This document shows positions 1-8,829 of a stretch of DNA of 64,000 nt, piece by piece. The number at the start of each line of letters is the position of its first letter. The stretch's first letter is position 1. Location: contig NZ_CP133264.1 of NCBI RefSeq assembly GCF_030915445.1, positions 1,860,001 to 1,924,000 of the forward strand, given 5' to 3'. The stretch comes from Clostridium sp. OS1-26 (GTDB lineage: Bacteria; Bacillota; Clostridia; Clostridiales; Clostridiaceae). A program made the position numbers and the translations under genes. A model generated the notes under the pieces. That model was not told the origin of the DNA, searched no databases, and saw only the letters and a list, made by a program, of their open reading frames with translations.

Positions 1-229
1 AAAAACTTTAACACTTTCAATAAATGGATACAAGGCTGATGAAAATGTATCAAGTGGATGGACAGATTTTGAAGTTCCAACAGCATTTATAGGATTCGAT
101 AACGGAGCCCCTGGTGTATCTCAAGTAGGTCTTGACGGGTTAGAGGCTGAAAATAACAAGGATGGAAGGCTTGATTTGATAGTAGGAGATAATACGGATG
201 CTAAAAGTTTAGTTATAAAGTATAGATAA
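1..229 (+). CDS. C-terminal end of an unidentified protein (5' end outside window)
   Basis: An open frame enters the window in the phase starting at base 2 and stops at TAA 227-229, giving about 75 residues. The piece is acidic and rich in Gly, Asp and Asn (for example DNGAPGVSQVGLDGLEAENN and KDGRLDLIVGD) and ends with the basic SLVIKYR. The composition suggests a secreted or surface beta-rich domain, but I do not recognise a family. It ends 32 bases before the Wzz-like gene, so it may be the preceding gene of the same polysaccharide operon. No start or signal peptide can be judged. Confidence 0.6.
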   Translation, partial: KTLTLSINGYKADENVSSGWTDFEVPTAFIGFDNGAPGVSQVGLDGLEAENNKDGRLDLIVGDNTDAKSLVIKYR

Positions 230-261
230 CTAAATTACAATATAAGGAGGATGCACATTCT

Positions 262-948
262 ATGGGTGGCGAAATGGCATTAGATTTAAAGGATCTTTTC
301 TACATAATTAAAAATAGGACAAAGCTAATACTTATAATAACTATTGCATGTACACTTATATCAGGGATTTTAAACTTTTTCATTATTAAACCTACATATG
401 AAGCAAGTGCAAGTATTGTTGTAGGAAAATCTGATAATGATCCAAATAATAAGTCTTCTCAGTATAATTATAATGATATTATGATGTTCCAAAAACTTGT
501 AAAGACTTATGCTGAAATAGGAAGGTCTAGAGCTGTTGCTGAAAATGCTTCGGCAAAATTGAAAAATATATCAGCAGATAAACTTGAAAGTATAATTAAT
601 GTAACACCACAAAACGATACTCAAATAGTTGAATTTAAAGTAAAAAATAACAGTCCACAAGAAGCATATCTTATAATGAATGCTGTTACTGATGCTTTTA
701 TACAAGAATCAAAAAGAATATATCCAACTGGAAGTATACAAGTAATGGATGGAGCTAAGATTCCACAAAAACCTATTAAACCAAATAAGACTTTAAACGT
801 AGCTATAGCATTTTTCATTGGGCTTGTGGCATCTGTAGGGCTTACATTTGTACTTGAATATATGGACAGTACTATAAAAACAGAAGAGAATATAAATAGA
901 TATTTAGGTATTCCTGTTATAGGCATAATACCAAGGGACAACAATTAA
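262..948 (+). CDS. Wzz/CpsC-type polysaccharide chain-length determinant (BY-kinase activator)
   Basis: 228-aa membrane protein of the Wzz family (YveK/CapA/CpsC type). One transmembrane helix lies near residues 19-41 and a second near 177-198; the roughly 135 residues between them would face outside. The Pro-rich stretch before the second helix (PQKPIKPNK) is typical of the family. In Gram-positives this protein activates the separate cytoplasmic tyrosine kinase encoded next door and sets polymer length. AGGAGG at 245-250 lies 11 bases before ATG 262; the in-frame ATG at 274 is too far from it. The kinase gene follows after 25 bases. No PHP-type phosphatase (CpsB/YwqE) lies inside the window. 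Confidence 0.9.
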   Translation: MGGEMALDLKDLFYIIKNRTKLILIITIACTLISGILNFFIIKPTYEASASIVVGKSDNDPNNKSSQYNYNDIMMFQKLVKTYAEIGRSRAVAENASAKLKNISADKLESIINVTPQNDTQIVEFKVKNNSPQEAYLIMNAVTDAFIQESKRIYPTGSIQVMDGAKIPQKPIKPNKTLNVAIAFFIGLVASVGLTFVLEYMDSTIKTEENINRYLGIPVIGIIPRDNN

Positions 949-973
949 TTAACTAATAAACGGAGTGAATGAT

Positions 974-1693
974 ATGGAAAACAAAAGCATTGTAACAGTA
1001 AAAGATCCCCAATCCTCCATTGCAGAGGCATATAGGACCTTGAGAACAAATATTCAGTTTTCATCCTTTGATAATAAGGTTCAAATAATAGTTGTAACAA
1101 GTTCAGAGCCAGGAGAAGGAAAGTCTACCACTGCTGCAAATCTTGCGGTGGTTATGGCTGAAAGTGGAGCTAAAACTATATTGATAGATTGTGACCAAAG
1201 AAAGCCATCATTACATAAGATATTTTCATTATCTAATCAAACTGGTATATCAGATTTACTTGTAGGCAATGTAGAATTTCAAGAAGCAGTTAAAAGTACT
1301 GAGATTCAGAATCTTGATGTTCTGACTTCTGGTACAAGACCTCCAAATCCAGCTGAACTTCTAGCTTCATCAAAAATGAAGCAATTTTTAGAAGGATTAA
1401 GACAAAACTATGAATATATTATAATAGACACGCCTCCAATAATAGCTGTAACAGATGCTCAGCTTCTTTCAAGCTATGCTGATGGCTGCCTTTTAGTAGT
1501 TGCTTCATCACAAGTAGACAGGAAGGCGGCAGAAAAAGCTAAAGAGCTTTTACAAAAGGTTAATGCTAAGATATTAGGAGCGGTGCTTAATAAGTTAGAA
1601 ATGAACGAAAAGAGATATTACTATAATTATTATTATGGAAATGACGGTTATAAATTTAGAAAGAAAAAAGAAAAGCGGAAAAGTAATACATAA
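974..1693 (+). CDS. BY-family tyrosine-protein kinase CpsD/CapB-like
   Basis: 239-aa cytoplasmic P-loop kinase. Walker A is SSEPGEGKST (about residues 43-52), Walker A' is TILIDCDQRKP and Walker B is YIIIDTPP. The C-terminus carries a tyrosine cluster (RYYYNYYYGNDGY) followed by a very basic tail; such clusters are the autophosphorylation sites that control polymer assembly. I place the start at ATG 974 because GGAG 962-965 sits 8 bases upstream; the in-frame GTG at 965 overlaps that site. It partners the Wzz-like protein upstream, and a terminator follows. Confidence 0.92.
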   Translation: MENKSIVTVKDPQSSIAEAYRTLRTNIQFSSFDNKVQIIVVTSSEPGEGKSTTAANLAVVMAESGAKTILIDCDQRKPSLHKIFSLSNQTGISDLLVGNVEFQEAVKSTEIQNLDVLTSGTRPPNPAELLASSKMKQFLEGLRQNYEYIIIDTPPIIAVTDAQLLSSYADGCLLVVASSQVDRKAAEKAKELLQKVNAKILGAVLNKLEMNEKRYYYNYYYGNDGYKFRKKKEKRKSNT

Positions 1694-1728
1694 TTCGTTT
1701 TTTATATTTGAATATGGCATTCTAAAAT

Positions 1729-1777
1729 AACAATCTATATGTGATTAGAGAAAACACATATAGATTGTTATTTTTTT
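1729..1777 (+). terminator. Rho-independent terminator after the wzz/BY-kinase pair
   Basis: Perfect 15-bp stem (1729-1743 with 1755-1769), 11-base loop ATTAGAGAAAA, then a seven-T run. Its stem and loop resemble the hairpins at 20132 and 21083, and all three stand just upstream of the same promoter type, so this is also the first part of a repeated cassette. Confidence 0.85.
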
Positions 1778-1793
1778 GATTTTTTTTAATTAT

Positions 1794-1831
1794 ACCCCAT
1801 TAATAGAAAAAAGTTTACGTATGTATATAAT
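1794..1831 (+). promoter_or_regulatory. Promoter P1 of a five-member promoter family
   Basis: TAGAAA (1804-1809), 16-base spacer, TATAAT (1826-1831). The same bases also contain ACCCCA (1794-1799), 18 bases, then CGTA (1818-1821), the second layout shared by all five members. It lies 21 bases before the start codon of the initiating sugar transferase and should drive the main EPS operon. Confidence 0.65.
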
Positions 1832-1851
1832 AAAGGGAGGAGAGGTATAAA

Positions 1852-2520
1852 ATGGTAGAGATCAGAGGGGAAAGTTTTAAGTACATTGTTGGACATTTGA
1901 AAGCTTATGAAAAAAGTACAAGCTATTACATTACAAAAAGGGTTGTGGATTTTTTAGGAGCATTATTTGGAATTATTGCATTAAGTCCTTTAATAATTAT
2001 AACGGCTATAGCTGTAAAGTTGGACTCCAAGGGACCTATATTCTTTGCGCAGAAAAGAGTAGGGCAAAACGGAAGAATATTTTATATGTATAAGTTTAGA
2101 TCTATGGTAACTAATGCAGAAGAACTTTTACACAAGCTTAAAGATAAGAATGAAATGACAGGTCCTATGTTTAAGATGAAGAATGACCCAAGAATAACTA
2201 GAGTAGGAAAATTTATAAGAAAGACAAGTATAGATGAGCTTCCTCAATTATTTAATGTGCTAAAGGGTGAAATGTCATTAGTGGGGCCAAGACCTAATCT
2301 ATCAAGGGAAGTAGAAAAATTTACAGAACGTCAGAAAATTAAACTTTTAGCTAAGCCAGGGTTAACTTGTTATTGGCAGGTTATGGGTAGGAATGATATA
2401 GATTTTGAAGAATGGATGGAACTAGATGTAAAGTATGTAAAAGAAAGAAACATTTGGATTGACATAGCTCTTATATTGAAAACGGTGAGGGTGTTGTTTG
2501 GAGATGAAGGAGCAAGGTAG
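1852..2520 (+). CDS. Initiating sugar-phosphate transferase (undecaprenyl-phosphate, bacterial sugar transferase family)
   Basis: 222-aa PF02397-type enzyme that moves a sugar-1-phosphate from a nucleotide sugar to undecaprenyl phosphate, the first committed step of repeat-unit assembly. One hydrophobic segment lies at about residues 33-55, followed by the family core: KGPIFFAQKRVGQNG, YKFRSM, KFIRKTSIDELPQLFNVLKG and MSLVGPRP. At 222 residues it is the short form without the multi-helix N-terminal domain of WbaP/WcaJ. GGGAGGAGAGG at 1835-1845 sets the start at ATG 1852. It opens the main + operon behind promoter P1. Donor sugar (glucose or galactose) cannot be read from sequence. Confidence 0.92.
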   Translation: MVEIRGESFKYIVGHLKAYEKSTSYYITKRVVDFLGALFGIIALSPLIIITAIAVKLDSKGPIFFAQKRVGQNGRIFYMYKFRSMVTNAEELLHKLKDKNEMTGPMFKMKNDPRITRVGKFIRKTSIDELPQLFNVLKGEMSLVGPRPNLSREVEKFTERQKIKLLAKPGLTCYWQVMGRNDIDFEEWMELDVKYVKERNIWIDIALILKTVRVLFGDEGAR

Positions 2521-2561
2521 CATTTTAAGTTGCATGATAAATTAATTAGGAGTGATTAATA

Positions 2562-3911
2562 TTGAAAATTGTAGTGGCAGGAACAGGATATGTTGGATTA
2601 GTTACAGGTGCATGTTTAGCACATTTAGGACATAGTGTAACTTGCGTGGATACTAACGAAGAAAAAATAGAACTAATGAAACAAGGTATATCGCCAATAT
2701 ATGAACCTGGATTAGATGAAATACTTAAAAAAAATTATGAAGAAGGTAGATTAGATTTTACAATTGATTATAAATCAGCATATAAAGATGCAGATGTAAT
2801 TTTTATAGGTGTAGGTACTCCAGAAAGAGAAGATGGTTCCGCTAACCTGGATTATGTATATAAAGCTTCCGAGCAAATAGCTGAAAATGTAGAAAAAGAT
2901 TGTTTGGTTGTTGTTAAATCAACAGTTCCAATAGGAACTAATGATAAAGTAGAAGAATTTCTAAAGGAACATTTAAAAAATGATGTTCAAATAGAAGTGG
3001 CTTCAAATCCAGAATTCTTATCTCAAGGAACAGCAGTTAAAGACACTTTGTATTCTAGTAGAATAGTAATAGGTATTAAATCGGATAGAGCTAGAGATAC
3101 TTTGAGAGAAGTGTATGAAAGATTTAATCAACCAATAGTTGTAACTAATAGAAGAAGTGCTGAGATGATAAAATATGCATCTAATGATTTTTTGGCATTA
3201 AAGATATCATTTATTAATGAAATTGCTAACTTTTGCGAAATTGTTGGAGCGGATGTTGAAGATGTGGCAAATGGAATGTCTTATGATCCAAGAATAGGAG
3301 ACAAGTTCTTAAAAGCAGGCATAGGATATGGAGGATCTTGTTTCCCTAAAGATACTAAGGCACTTCATTGGCTTGCTAATGATAATGGATATGAGTTAAA
3401 AACTATAAAAGCAACAATAGAGGTAAATGAAAATCAAAAATATAAATTATTTAGAAAAGCTAAACAGAGATTTAAAAGTTTAAAAGGAATGAAAGTGGCA
3501 ATTTTAGGATTAACATTTAAACCAGGAACAGATGATTTGAGAGATGCACCTTCAATACCAAATGTTAGAAGACTGTTAGATGAAGGAGCAGAAATCGTGG
3601 CATATGATCCAGTAGGAGAAGAAAACTTTAAAAAACTATTTCCAACTGAAATCACATATGTAAAAACTCCAGAAGAAACTTTAAAAGGTGCAGATGCAGC
3701 ATTTATATTTACAGAATGGAATGAAATTAAATCTTTACACTTAAATATATACGAAGAATTAATGAATACTCCTGTTATATTTGATGGAAGAAATTGTTAT
3801 GAAATTAACGATGTAGAAGAAAAAGCAATAGAATATTATTCTGTCGGAAGAAAGGCTATTTTAAACTTAAAAGAAGATGCTAAAAGTGAAGCAGCTATGG
3901 CAATAGCATAG
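2562..3911 (+). CDS. ugd: UDP-glucose 6-dehydrogenase
   Basis: 449-aa NAD-dependent enzyme that oxidises UDP-glucose to UDP-glucuronate, a precursor for acidic exopolysaccharide. N-terminal Rossmann motif GTGYVGLVTGACLAHLG (from residue 7), the SNPEFLSQGTA motif, and catalytic-cysteine motif GYGGSCFPKDT near residue 260 are all present; the C-terminal domain has GLTFKPGTDDLRDAPS. Start is TTG 2562 with AGGAG at 2548-2552, nine bases upstream. It lies between the initiating transferase and the first glycosyltransferase, and its UDP-glucose should come from GalU (23838). Length is normal for the family. Confidence 0.96.
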   Translation: MKIVVAGTGYVGLVTGACLAHLGHSVTCVDTNEEKIELMKQGISPIYEPGLDEILKKNYEEGRLDFTIDYKSAYKDADVIFIGVGTPEREDGSANLDYVYKASEQIAENVEKDCLVVVKSTVPIGTNDKVEEFLKEHLKNDVQIEVASNPEFLSQGTAVKDTLYSSRIVIGIKSDRARDTLREVYERFNQPIVVTNRRSAEMIKYASNDFLALKISFINEIANFCEIVGADVEDVANGMSYDPRIGDKFLKAGIGYGGSCFPKDTKALHWLANDNGYELKTIKATIEVNENQKYKLFRKAKQRFKSLKGMKVAILGLTFKPGTDDLRDAPSIPNVRRLLDEGAEIVAYDPVGEENFKKLFPTEITYVKTPEETLKGADAAFIFTEWNEIKSLHLNIYEELMNTPVIFDGRNCYEINDVEEKAIEYYSVGRKAILNLKEDAKSEAAMAIA

Positions 3912-3935
3912 GATAATGCATAAGGGGATTGGAAA

Positions 3936-5135
3936 ATGAAGCATGTATTTATTATAGGCTCTAAAGGAATACCCGCAAAATATGGCGGATTTGAAACCTT
4001 TGTTGAAAAACTAACAGAAGGACAGAAAAGTAAACAAATAAAATATCATGTTTCTTGCTTAGCAGAGGATTATAAGAACTTTAAACATAATGGAGCTAGA
4101 TGCTTCAACATAAAAGTACCGAATATTGGACCTGCAAAAGCAGTTTATTATGATATAGCAGCACTAAAAGAAAGTATTAAATGTATAGAAGATAATAAAA
4201 TAAAAAATTCAATTGTATATATTTTAGCATGTAGAATAGGACCATTTGTCGGATATTATAAAAATAAATTAAAAAAGTTAGGTGGGACTTTAATTGTTAA
4301 TCCAGATGGTCATGAATGGAAGAGAGCTAAATGGAATAAAGCTATAAGACAATATTGGAAAGTTTCAGAAAAATACATGGTTAAACATGCAGATTTATTA
4401 ATATGTGATTCAAAAAATATAGAGAAATATATAAAAGAAGATTATAAACAATATGATCCAAAGACGACTTTTATAGCTTATGGAGCTGATGCTGAAAAAT
4501 CAAAATTAACAGATGAGGATAGTACTTTACTTCAATGGTATAAAGAAAAAAATGTTAAGAAGAAAGAATACTATTTAGTAGTTGGTAGATTTGTTCCAGA
4601 AAATAACTATGAAACTATGATAACTGAATTTATGAAATCAAAGACCAAAAAGAATTTTATATTAATAACTAATGTAGAGAAAAATAAATTCTATGAGCAA
4701 TTAAGAGAAAAGACAAACTTTGATAAAGATAACAGAATAAAGTTTGTTGGAACAGTTTATAACCAAGAATTATTAAAAAAGATTAGAGAAAATGCATATG
4801 GATATTTTCATGGACATGAAGTAGGTGGTACTAATCCCTCTTTATTAGAAGCACTAGCTACAACCGATTTAAATATATTATTAGATGTTGGATTTAATAG
4901 AGAAGTAGGAATGGATGGTGCTTTATATTTTAATAAGAAAAATAGAAATTTAGCTAATCTTATAGATAAACTAGATAATATTGATGAAGAATATATAAAA
5001 ACTTTGGGCTCTAAAGCTAAAAGTAGAATAAAAAAGGAATATACATGGAGTTATATTATAGACAAATATGAAGATCTATTAGTTAATAAAATATTCCATG
5101 GTTTTGTAAATGAAGAAAAGAGGAAATATGTTTAA
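3936..5135 (+). CDS. DUF1972-type glycosyltransferase (rhamnosyltransferase-like, GT4 fold)
   Basis: 399-aa cytoplasmic GT-B glycosyltransferase. The N-terminus HVFIIGSKGIPAKYGGFET is the signature of DUF1972 (PF09314), found in Cps2T/WchF-like beta-1,4-rhamnosyltransferases that add the second sugar to the lipid-linked unit. The C-terminal half has YYLVVGRFVPENNYE and the acceptor-side region GGTNPSLLEALA, the GT4 donor-binding motif. The rfb genes at 7.9 and 21-24 kb fit a rhamnose donor, though that is inference. Its last eight bases overlap the start of the next gene, suggesting translational coupling. Confidence 0.85.
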   Translation: MKHVFIIGSKGIPAKYGGFETFVEKLTEGQKSKQIKYHVSCLAEDYKNFKHNGARCFNIKVPNIGPAKAVYYDIAALKESIKCIEDNKIKNSIVYILACRIGPFVGYYKNKLKKLGGTLIVNPDGHEWKRAKWNKAIRQYWKVSEKYMVKHADLLICDSKNIEKYIKEDYKQYDPKTTFIAYGADAEKSKLTDEDSTLLQWYKEKNVKKKEYYLVVGRFVPENNYETMITEFMKSKTKKNFILITNVEKNKFYEQLREKTNFDKDNRIKFVGTVYNQELLKKIRENAYGYFHGHEVGGTNPSLLEALATTDLNILLDVGFNREVGMDGALYFNKKNRNLANLIDKLDNIDEEYIKTLGSKAKSRIKKEYTWSYIIDKYEDLLVNKIFHGFVNEEKRKYV

Positions 5136-5791
5136 AAGAATAGATAAGAATAATATAAGTACACTGGATTTAATTTCAATATTAAGTTCTACTTTATTAA
5201 AAATAATAAGGGATTTCTTGCTAAGGCTTTTTTTGCTAAGTCTGATGGATTAATATTTATAGGGAAAAGAACTAAAATATCTAATAAGAATAAGATAATA
5301 ATAGGTAAAAATATGAAATTCGAAATGCACTGCGAAGTACAAGGGCTAAGTAAACGAGGACTAGTATTTGGAGATAATGTGACCATAGGAAATTCAGCTA
5401 TGATAAGACCATCTAGTTACTATGGAGTGGAGGTAGGAGAAGGACTGAAAATGGGTAATAACTCTTCAATTGGTCCTATGAGTTATATTGGATGCGCTGG
5501 ATATATAAACATTGGATCGAATGTTATGATTGGTCCTAGAGTAAGCTTTTTGCAGAGAATCATAATTTTAATGATACCTCAAGCACAATTAAATCACAGG
5601 GAGTTATTAGAAAAGGAATAATCGTTGAAGATGATTGTTGGATAGGAAGTGGAGTTATAGTACTTGATGGGGTGACTATTGGTAGAGGGAGTATTATAGG
5701 TGCAGGAACAATTGTTACAAAAGATATTCCGCCCTATAGTATTGTTGTTGATAAAAGAGAAAAAATAGTGAAATCAAGGATGGAAAATTAG
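5128..5791 (+). pseudogene. Hexapeptide-repeat O-acetyltransferase, two frameshifts
   Basis: Reading from ATG 5128 and restoring one base twice gives a continuous 221-aa left-handed beta-helix acyltransferase. The first missing base is in the GGG run at 5210-5212, the second in the T5 run at 5547-5551. After the second repair the classic end appears: FAENHNF (active-site His), CWIGSGVIVLDGVTIGRG, IIGAGTIVTKDIP, ending at TAG 5789. As written, only an internal 102-aa frame (5313-5621) survives. The family acetylates sugars of the polysaccharide repeat unit. It overlaps the preceding gene by eight bases and sits one base from the next, as in an intact operon. Both losses are homopolymer deletions, so sequencing error is a real alternative to a true pseudogene. 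Confidence 0.85.
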
Positions 5792-5792
5792 T

Positions 5793-6941
5793 ATGAAAAA
5801 TATATTATATTTACATGCAGGAGCTGAATTGTATGGGGCAGATATTGTTTTATTACAATTATTGAAGAATATTGATAAGAAAAGTTTTAAACCGTATATT
5901 GTACTTCCATGTGATGGACCACTAGTTAAAAAGTTTAAAGAAAATAATATAGAAGTTGAGATTGTAGAATACCCAATATTAAGAAGGAAATTTTTTACTC
6001 CAATTGGAATGTTGAGATATTTCAAAGATTATATAAAGTATTCTCGAGAAATAAAGAGAATAGCATCTGAGAAAAATATAGATATAATTCATACAAATAC
6101 AGCAGCTGTATTGGAAGGAATATATATAAAGAAAAAACTTAAAATACCTCAGGTTTGGCATATACATGAAATTATAGTAAAACCTAAAGTTGTACATAAA
6201 TTTATAAGTTTTCTTTTATCTAAATATGCTGATGAAGTAGTAACAGTGTCTCAGGCTGTAAAAGAACATTTAAAGAGCACAGGATATTTTAGGAAAGATA
6301 TTAAAGTAATCTATAACGGTGTAGATAACAATATATTTAACCCTAATAATGAAAAGGAATATATAAAAAAAGAGTTTAATATACCAGATGATGCAGTTAT
6401 TGTTGGCATGATAGGAAGAGTAAATGCATGGAAAGGACAAGCTGATTTTCTTAAAGCAATAGATATAGTATTAAAGAAAAATAGTCATGTCTATGCAATG
6501 ATGGTTGGTGGAGTATTTGAAGGCGAAGAATGGCGGAAAGATGAATTAGAAAAACAAATTAAGACTATGGGAAATAAAGATAGAGTAATCTTTTCTGATT
6601 ATAGAAGTGATAGTAAAAATATTCATTCTCTATATGATATCTTTGTTCTTCCAAGTACTAATCCTGACCCTTTACCTACAGTTGTTTTAGAAGCAATGGC
6701 AAGTGGAACACCTATTGTTGGATATAGACATGGTGGAGTGTGCGAAATGGTAAAAGAAAATTATAATGGATTTCTTTCAAAAGTTGGAGATATTAATGAT
6801 CTGGCAGCGAAAATAGAGTATCTAGTAAAAGATGAAAGTAAAAGAAAGGAATTTCAGAATAATTCACTTAATAGACAAAAATTAAGTTTTTCATTGGAAA
6901 ATTATATATCTAAGTTTGATGAATTATACCAAAAATTATAG
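5793..6941 (+). CDS. Family 4 glycosyltransferase
   Basis: 382-aa GT-B enzyme. The N-terminus LYLHAGAELYGADIVLLQLL binds the acceptor side and QVWHIHE is the usual mid-domain motif. The C-terminal GT4 domain begins near residue 195 with GMIGRVNAWKGQADFLKAI; the donor-binding motif is LPTVVLEAMASGTPIVGYRHGG. It should add one sugar with retention of configuration to the growing undecaprenyl-linked unit at the inner membrane face. It starts one base after the acetyltransferase frame, and the next glycosyltransferase follows after 11 bases with a strong AGGAGGAG. Donor unknown. Confidence 0.9.
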   Translation: MKNILYLHAGAELYGADIVLLQLLKNIDKKSFKPYIVLPCDGPLVKKFKENNIEVEIVEYPILRRKFFTPIGMLRYFKDYIKYSREIKRIASEKNIDIIHTNTAAVLEGIYIKKKLKIPQVWHIHEIIVKPKVVHKFISFLLSKYADEVVTVSQAVKEHLKSTGYFRKDIKVIYNGVDNNIFNPNNEKEYIKKEFNIPDDAVIVGMIGRVNAWKGQADFLKAIDIVLKKNSHVYAMMVGGVFEGEEWRKDELEKQIKTMGNKDRVIFSDYRSDSKNIHSLYDIFVLPSTNPDPLPTVVLEAMASGTPIVGYRHGGVCEMVKENYNGFLSKVGDINDLAAKIEYLVKDESKRKEFQNNSLNRQKLSFSLENYISKFDELYQKL

Positions 6942-6952
6942 GAGGAGAAAAA

Positions 6953-7879
6953 ATGAAATCGGCAAATAGTAATGAGTTAGTTAGCGTAGTAATACCAACT
7001 TTTAATAGAGCAAATAGAATTATAAAAACTATAGAAAGTGTACTAAGCCAAACTTATGATAATTTGGAAATAATTATAATTGATGATAATTCAAAAGATA
7101 ATACTTATGAAGTTATTCAACCTTATTTATCAGAAGATATAAGATATTATAAAAATGAGATCAATGTAGGAGGAGCTAAATCAAGAAATATAGGAGTCAC
7201 ACACTGTAGAGGTGATTTGGTTGCATTTTTAGATAGTGATGATGAATGGTTACCAGAAAAGATAGAATTACAAGTAAATAAATTTAACACCAATAATAAT
7301 ATTGACATGGTTTATACAGAGTATTATTTAGTTAATGAAAATAATAATAAAAAGCATATTTTTAAAGAAAATGAAGAATTGGATAATGAATTGCTATCAA
7401 TATTATGTAAAAATTTTATTGGAACAACATCTACTATATGCATAAAGAAAGATGTTTTTAATAAAATAAAAGGATTTGATGAACAACTTCCAAGTTGCCA
7501 AGATTGGGACTTATATATGAGAGTATTAAGTAATGGATATAATATAGCGAGGATAGATACACCTTGTTTGAATTATTATTATCATAATAACAGTATAACT
7601 GGAAATGTTAATAATGTTATTAAAGGTCATGAGATAGTATTAGAAAAAATAAAAAAATTAATTAAGAGTAAAAATATTGATAATAGAAGCTATAAAATAA
7701 TAATGTCATCTAATTATGAACGATTAGCCCATATATATATGAAAAATAAAAAAATAAGGGAAGGAAGAAAATATTTCATAAAGGCCATAAATAGTAATTT
7801 TAAGAATGTGAAAGCTGTAAATCACTTGATATTAAGCGTAGCTAACGAAAGTATTTATTATAAATTGAAAAAGATCTAA
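6953..7879 (+). CDS. Family 2 glycosyltransferase
   Basis: 308-aa GT-A inverting glycosyltransferase. Opening strand VSVVIPTFNRANRI, nucleotide-binding IIIDDNSKDNT, and the metal-binding DxD-type motif LDSDDEW near residue 96 are present. The acceptor region has SCQDWDLYMRVL, the usual (Q/E)DWD motif with the catalytic base. AGGAGGAG at 6940-6947 precedes ATG 6953. No transmembrane segment is evident, so it should act on lipid-linked intermediates at the cytoplasmic face. Sugar specificity cannot be told. Confidence 0.9.
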   Translation: MKSANSNELVSVVIPTFNRANRIIKTIESVLSQTYDNLEIIIIDDNSKDNTYEVIQPYLSEDIRYYKNEINVGGAKSRNIGVTHCRGDLVAFLDSDDEWLPEKIELQVNKFNTNNNIDMVYTEYYLVNENNNKKHIFKENEELDNELLSILCKNFIGTTSTICIKKDVFNKIKGFDEQLPSCQDWDLYMRVLSNGYNIARIDTPCLNYYYHNNSITGNVNNVIKGHEIVLEKIKKLIKSKNIDNRSYKIIMSSNYERLAHIYMKNKKIREGRKYFIKAINSNFKNVKAVNHLILSVANESIYYKLKKI

Positions 7880-7906
7880 TAAAGGTAAAAAGTAGAGGTG
7901 AAGCTA

Positions 7907-8818
7907 ATGAAAGGTATAGTATTAGCAGGAGGTTCAGGAACAAGACTCTATCCTGTGACAAAAGCGATGTCAAAGCAAATGGTGTCAATATATGATAAAC
8001 CAATGATTTATTATCCAATGTCAGTTTTAATGCTTACAGGGATTAAAGATATATTAATTATTTCAACACCAAGAGATATAGTTAATTTTAAAGAACTTTT
8101 TAAAGATGGACAAGAGCTAGGCTTGAATATTCAATATGCAGTTCAAGAAAAGCCTAATGGACTTGCAGAAGCCTTCATCATTGGAGAGGAATTTATAGGT
8201 GATGATAATGTAGCTATGATTTTAGGTGACAATATATTCTATGGACAAAGTTTTTCAAATCATCTAAAAGAAGCAGCAACCTTGGAAGATGGAGCATATG
8301 TATTTGGGTATTACGTACAAAATCCAAAAGCTTTTGGGGTGGTTGAATTTGACGATAATGGTAAAGTCATTTCTTTAGAAGAAAAACCTGAAAAACCAAA
8401 GTCAAAATATGCAGTTCCGGGGCTTTATTTTTATGATAATTCAGTAGTTAAAAAAGCTAAAGAATTAAAGCCATCTGAAAGAGGAGAACTTGAAATAACT
8501 GATTTAAATAAAGCTTACATGGAAGAAGGAACCTTAAAGGTTCAACTATTAGGTAGAGGTATGGCTTGGCTTGATACAGGAACTCATGCATCTATGCTTC
8601 AAGCATCTAATTTCGTTGAAGCAGTTCAAAATACTCAAGGAACATATATAGCATGCCTTGAAGAAATTGCTTATAGACAAGGCTGGATAAGCTCACAAGA
8701 AGTTATTGAACTTGCAAAATCATTAATTAAAACTGGATATGGTAAATATTTAGTAAGCATAGTAGAAGAAATTGAAACAAAAAAGGCGAGAGGAGAAGTT
8801 GCAGCGACAGCGAAATAG
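7907..8818 (+). CDS. rfbA: Glucose-1-phosphate thymidylyltransferase
   Basis: 303-aa RmlA/RfbA, first enzyme of dTDP-L-rhamnose synthesis (glucose-1-P plus dTTP to dTDP-glucose). Signature [20 protein letters not shown] at the N-terminus, then [16 protein letters not shown] and LGDNIFYG (metal-binding Asp), and [10 protein letters not shown] near the end. I choose ATG 7907 because GAGGTG (7895-7900) lies six bases upstream and RmlA proteins start this way; GTG 7898 overlaps that site. It is separated from rfbBCD by 13 kb but inside the same locus. Confidence 0.96.
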   Translation: MKGIVLAGGSGTRLYPVTKAMSKQMVSIYDKPMIYYPMSVLMLTGIKDILIISTPRDIVNFKELFKDGQELGLNIQYAVQEKPNGLAEAFIIGEEFIGDDNVAMILGDNIFYGQSFSNHLKEAATLEDGAYVFGYYVQNPKAFGVVEFDDNGKVISLEEKPEKPKSKYAVPGLYFYDNSVVKKAKELKPSERGELEITDLNKAYMEEGTLKVQLLGRGMAWLDTGTHASMLQASNFVEAVQNTQGTYIACLEEIAYRQGWISSQEVIELAKSLIKTGYGKYLVSIVEEIETKKARGEVAATAK

Positions 8819-8829
8819 GTGAATAAAAA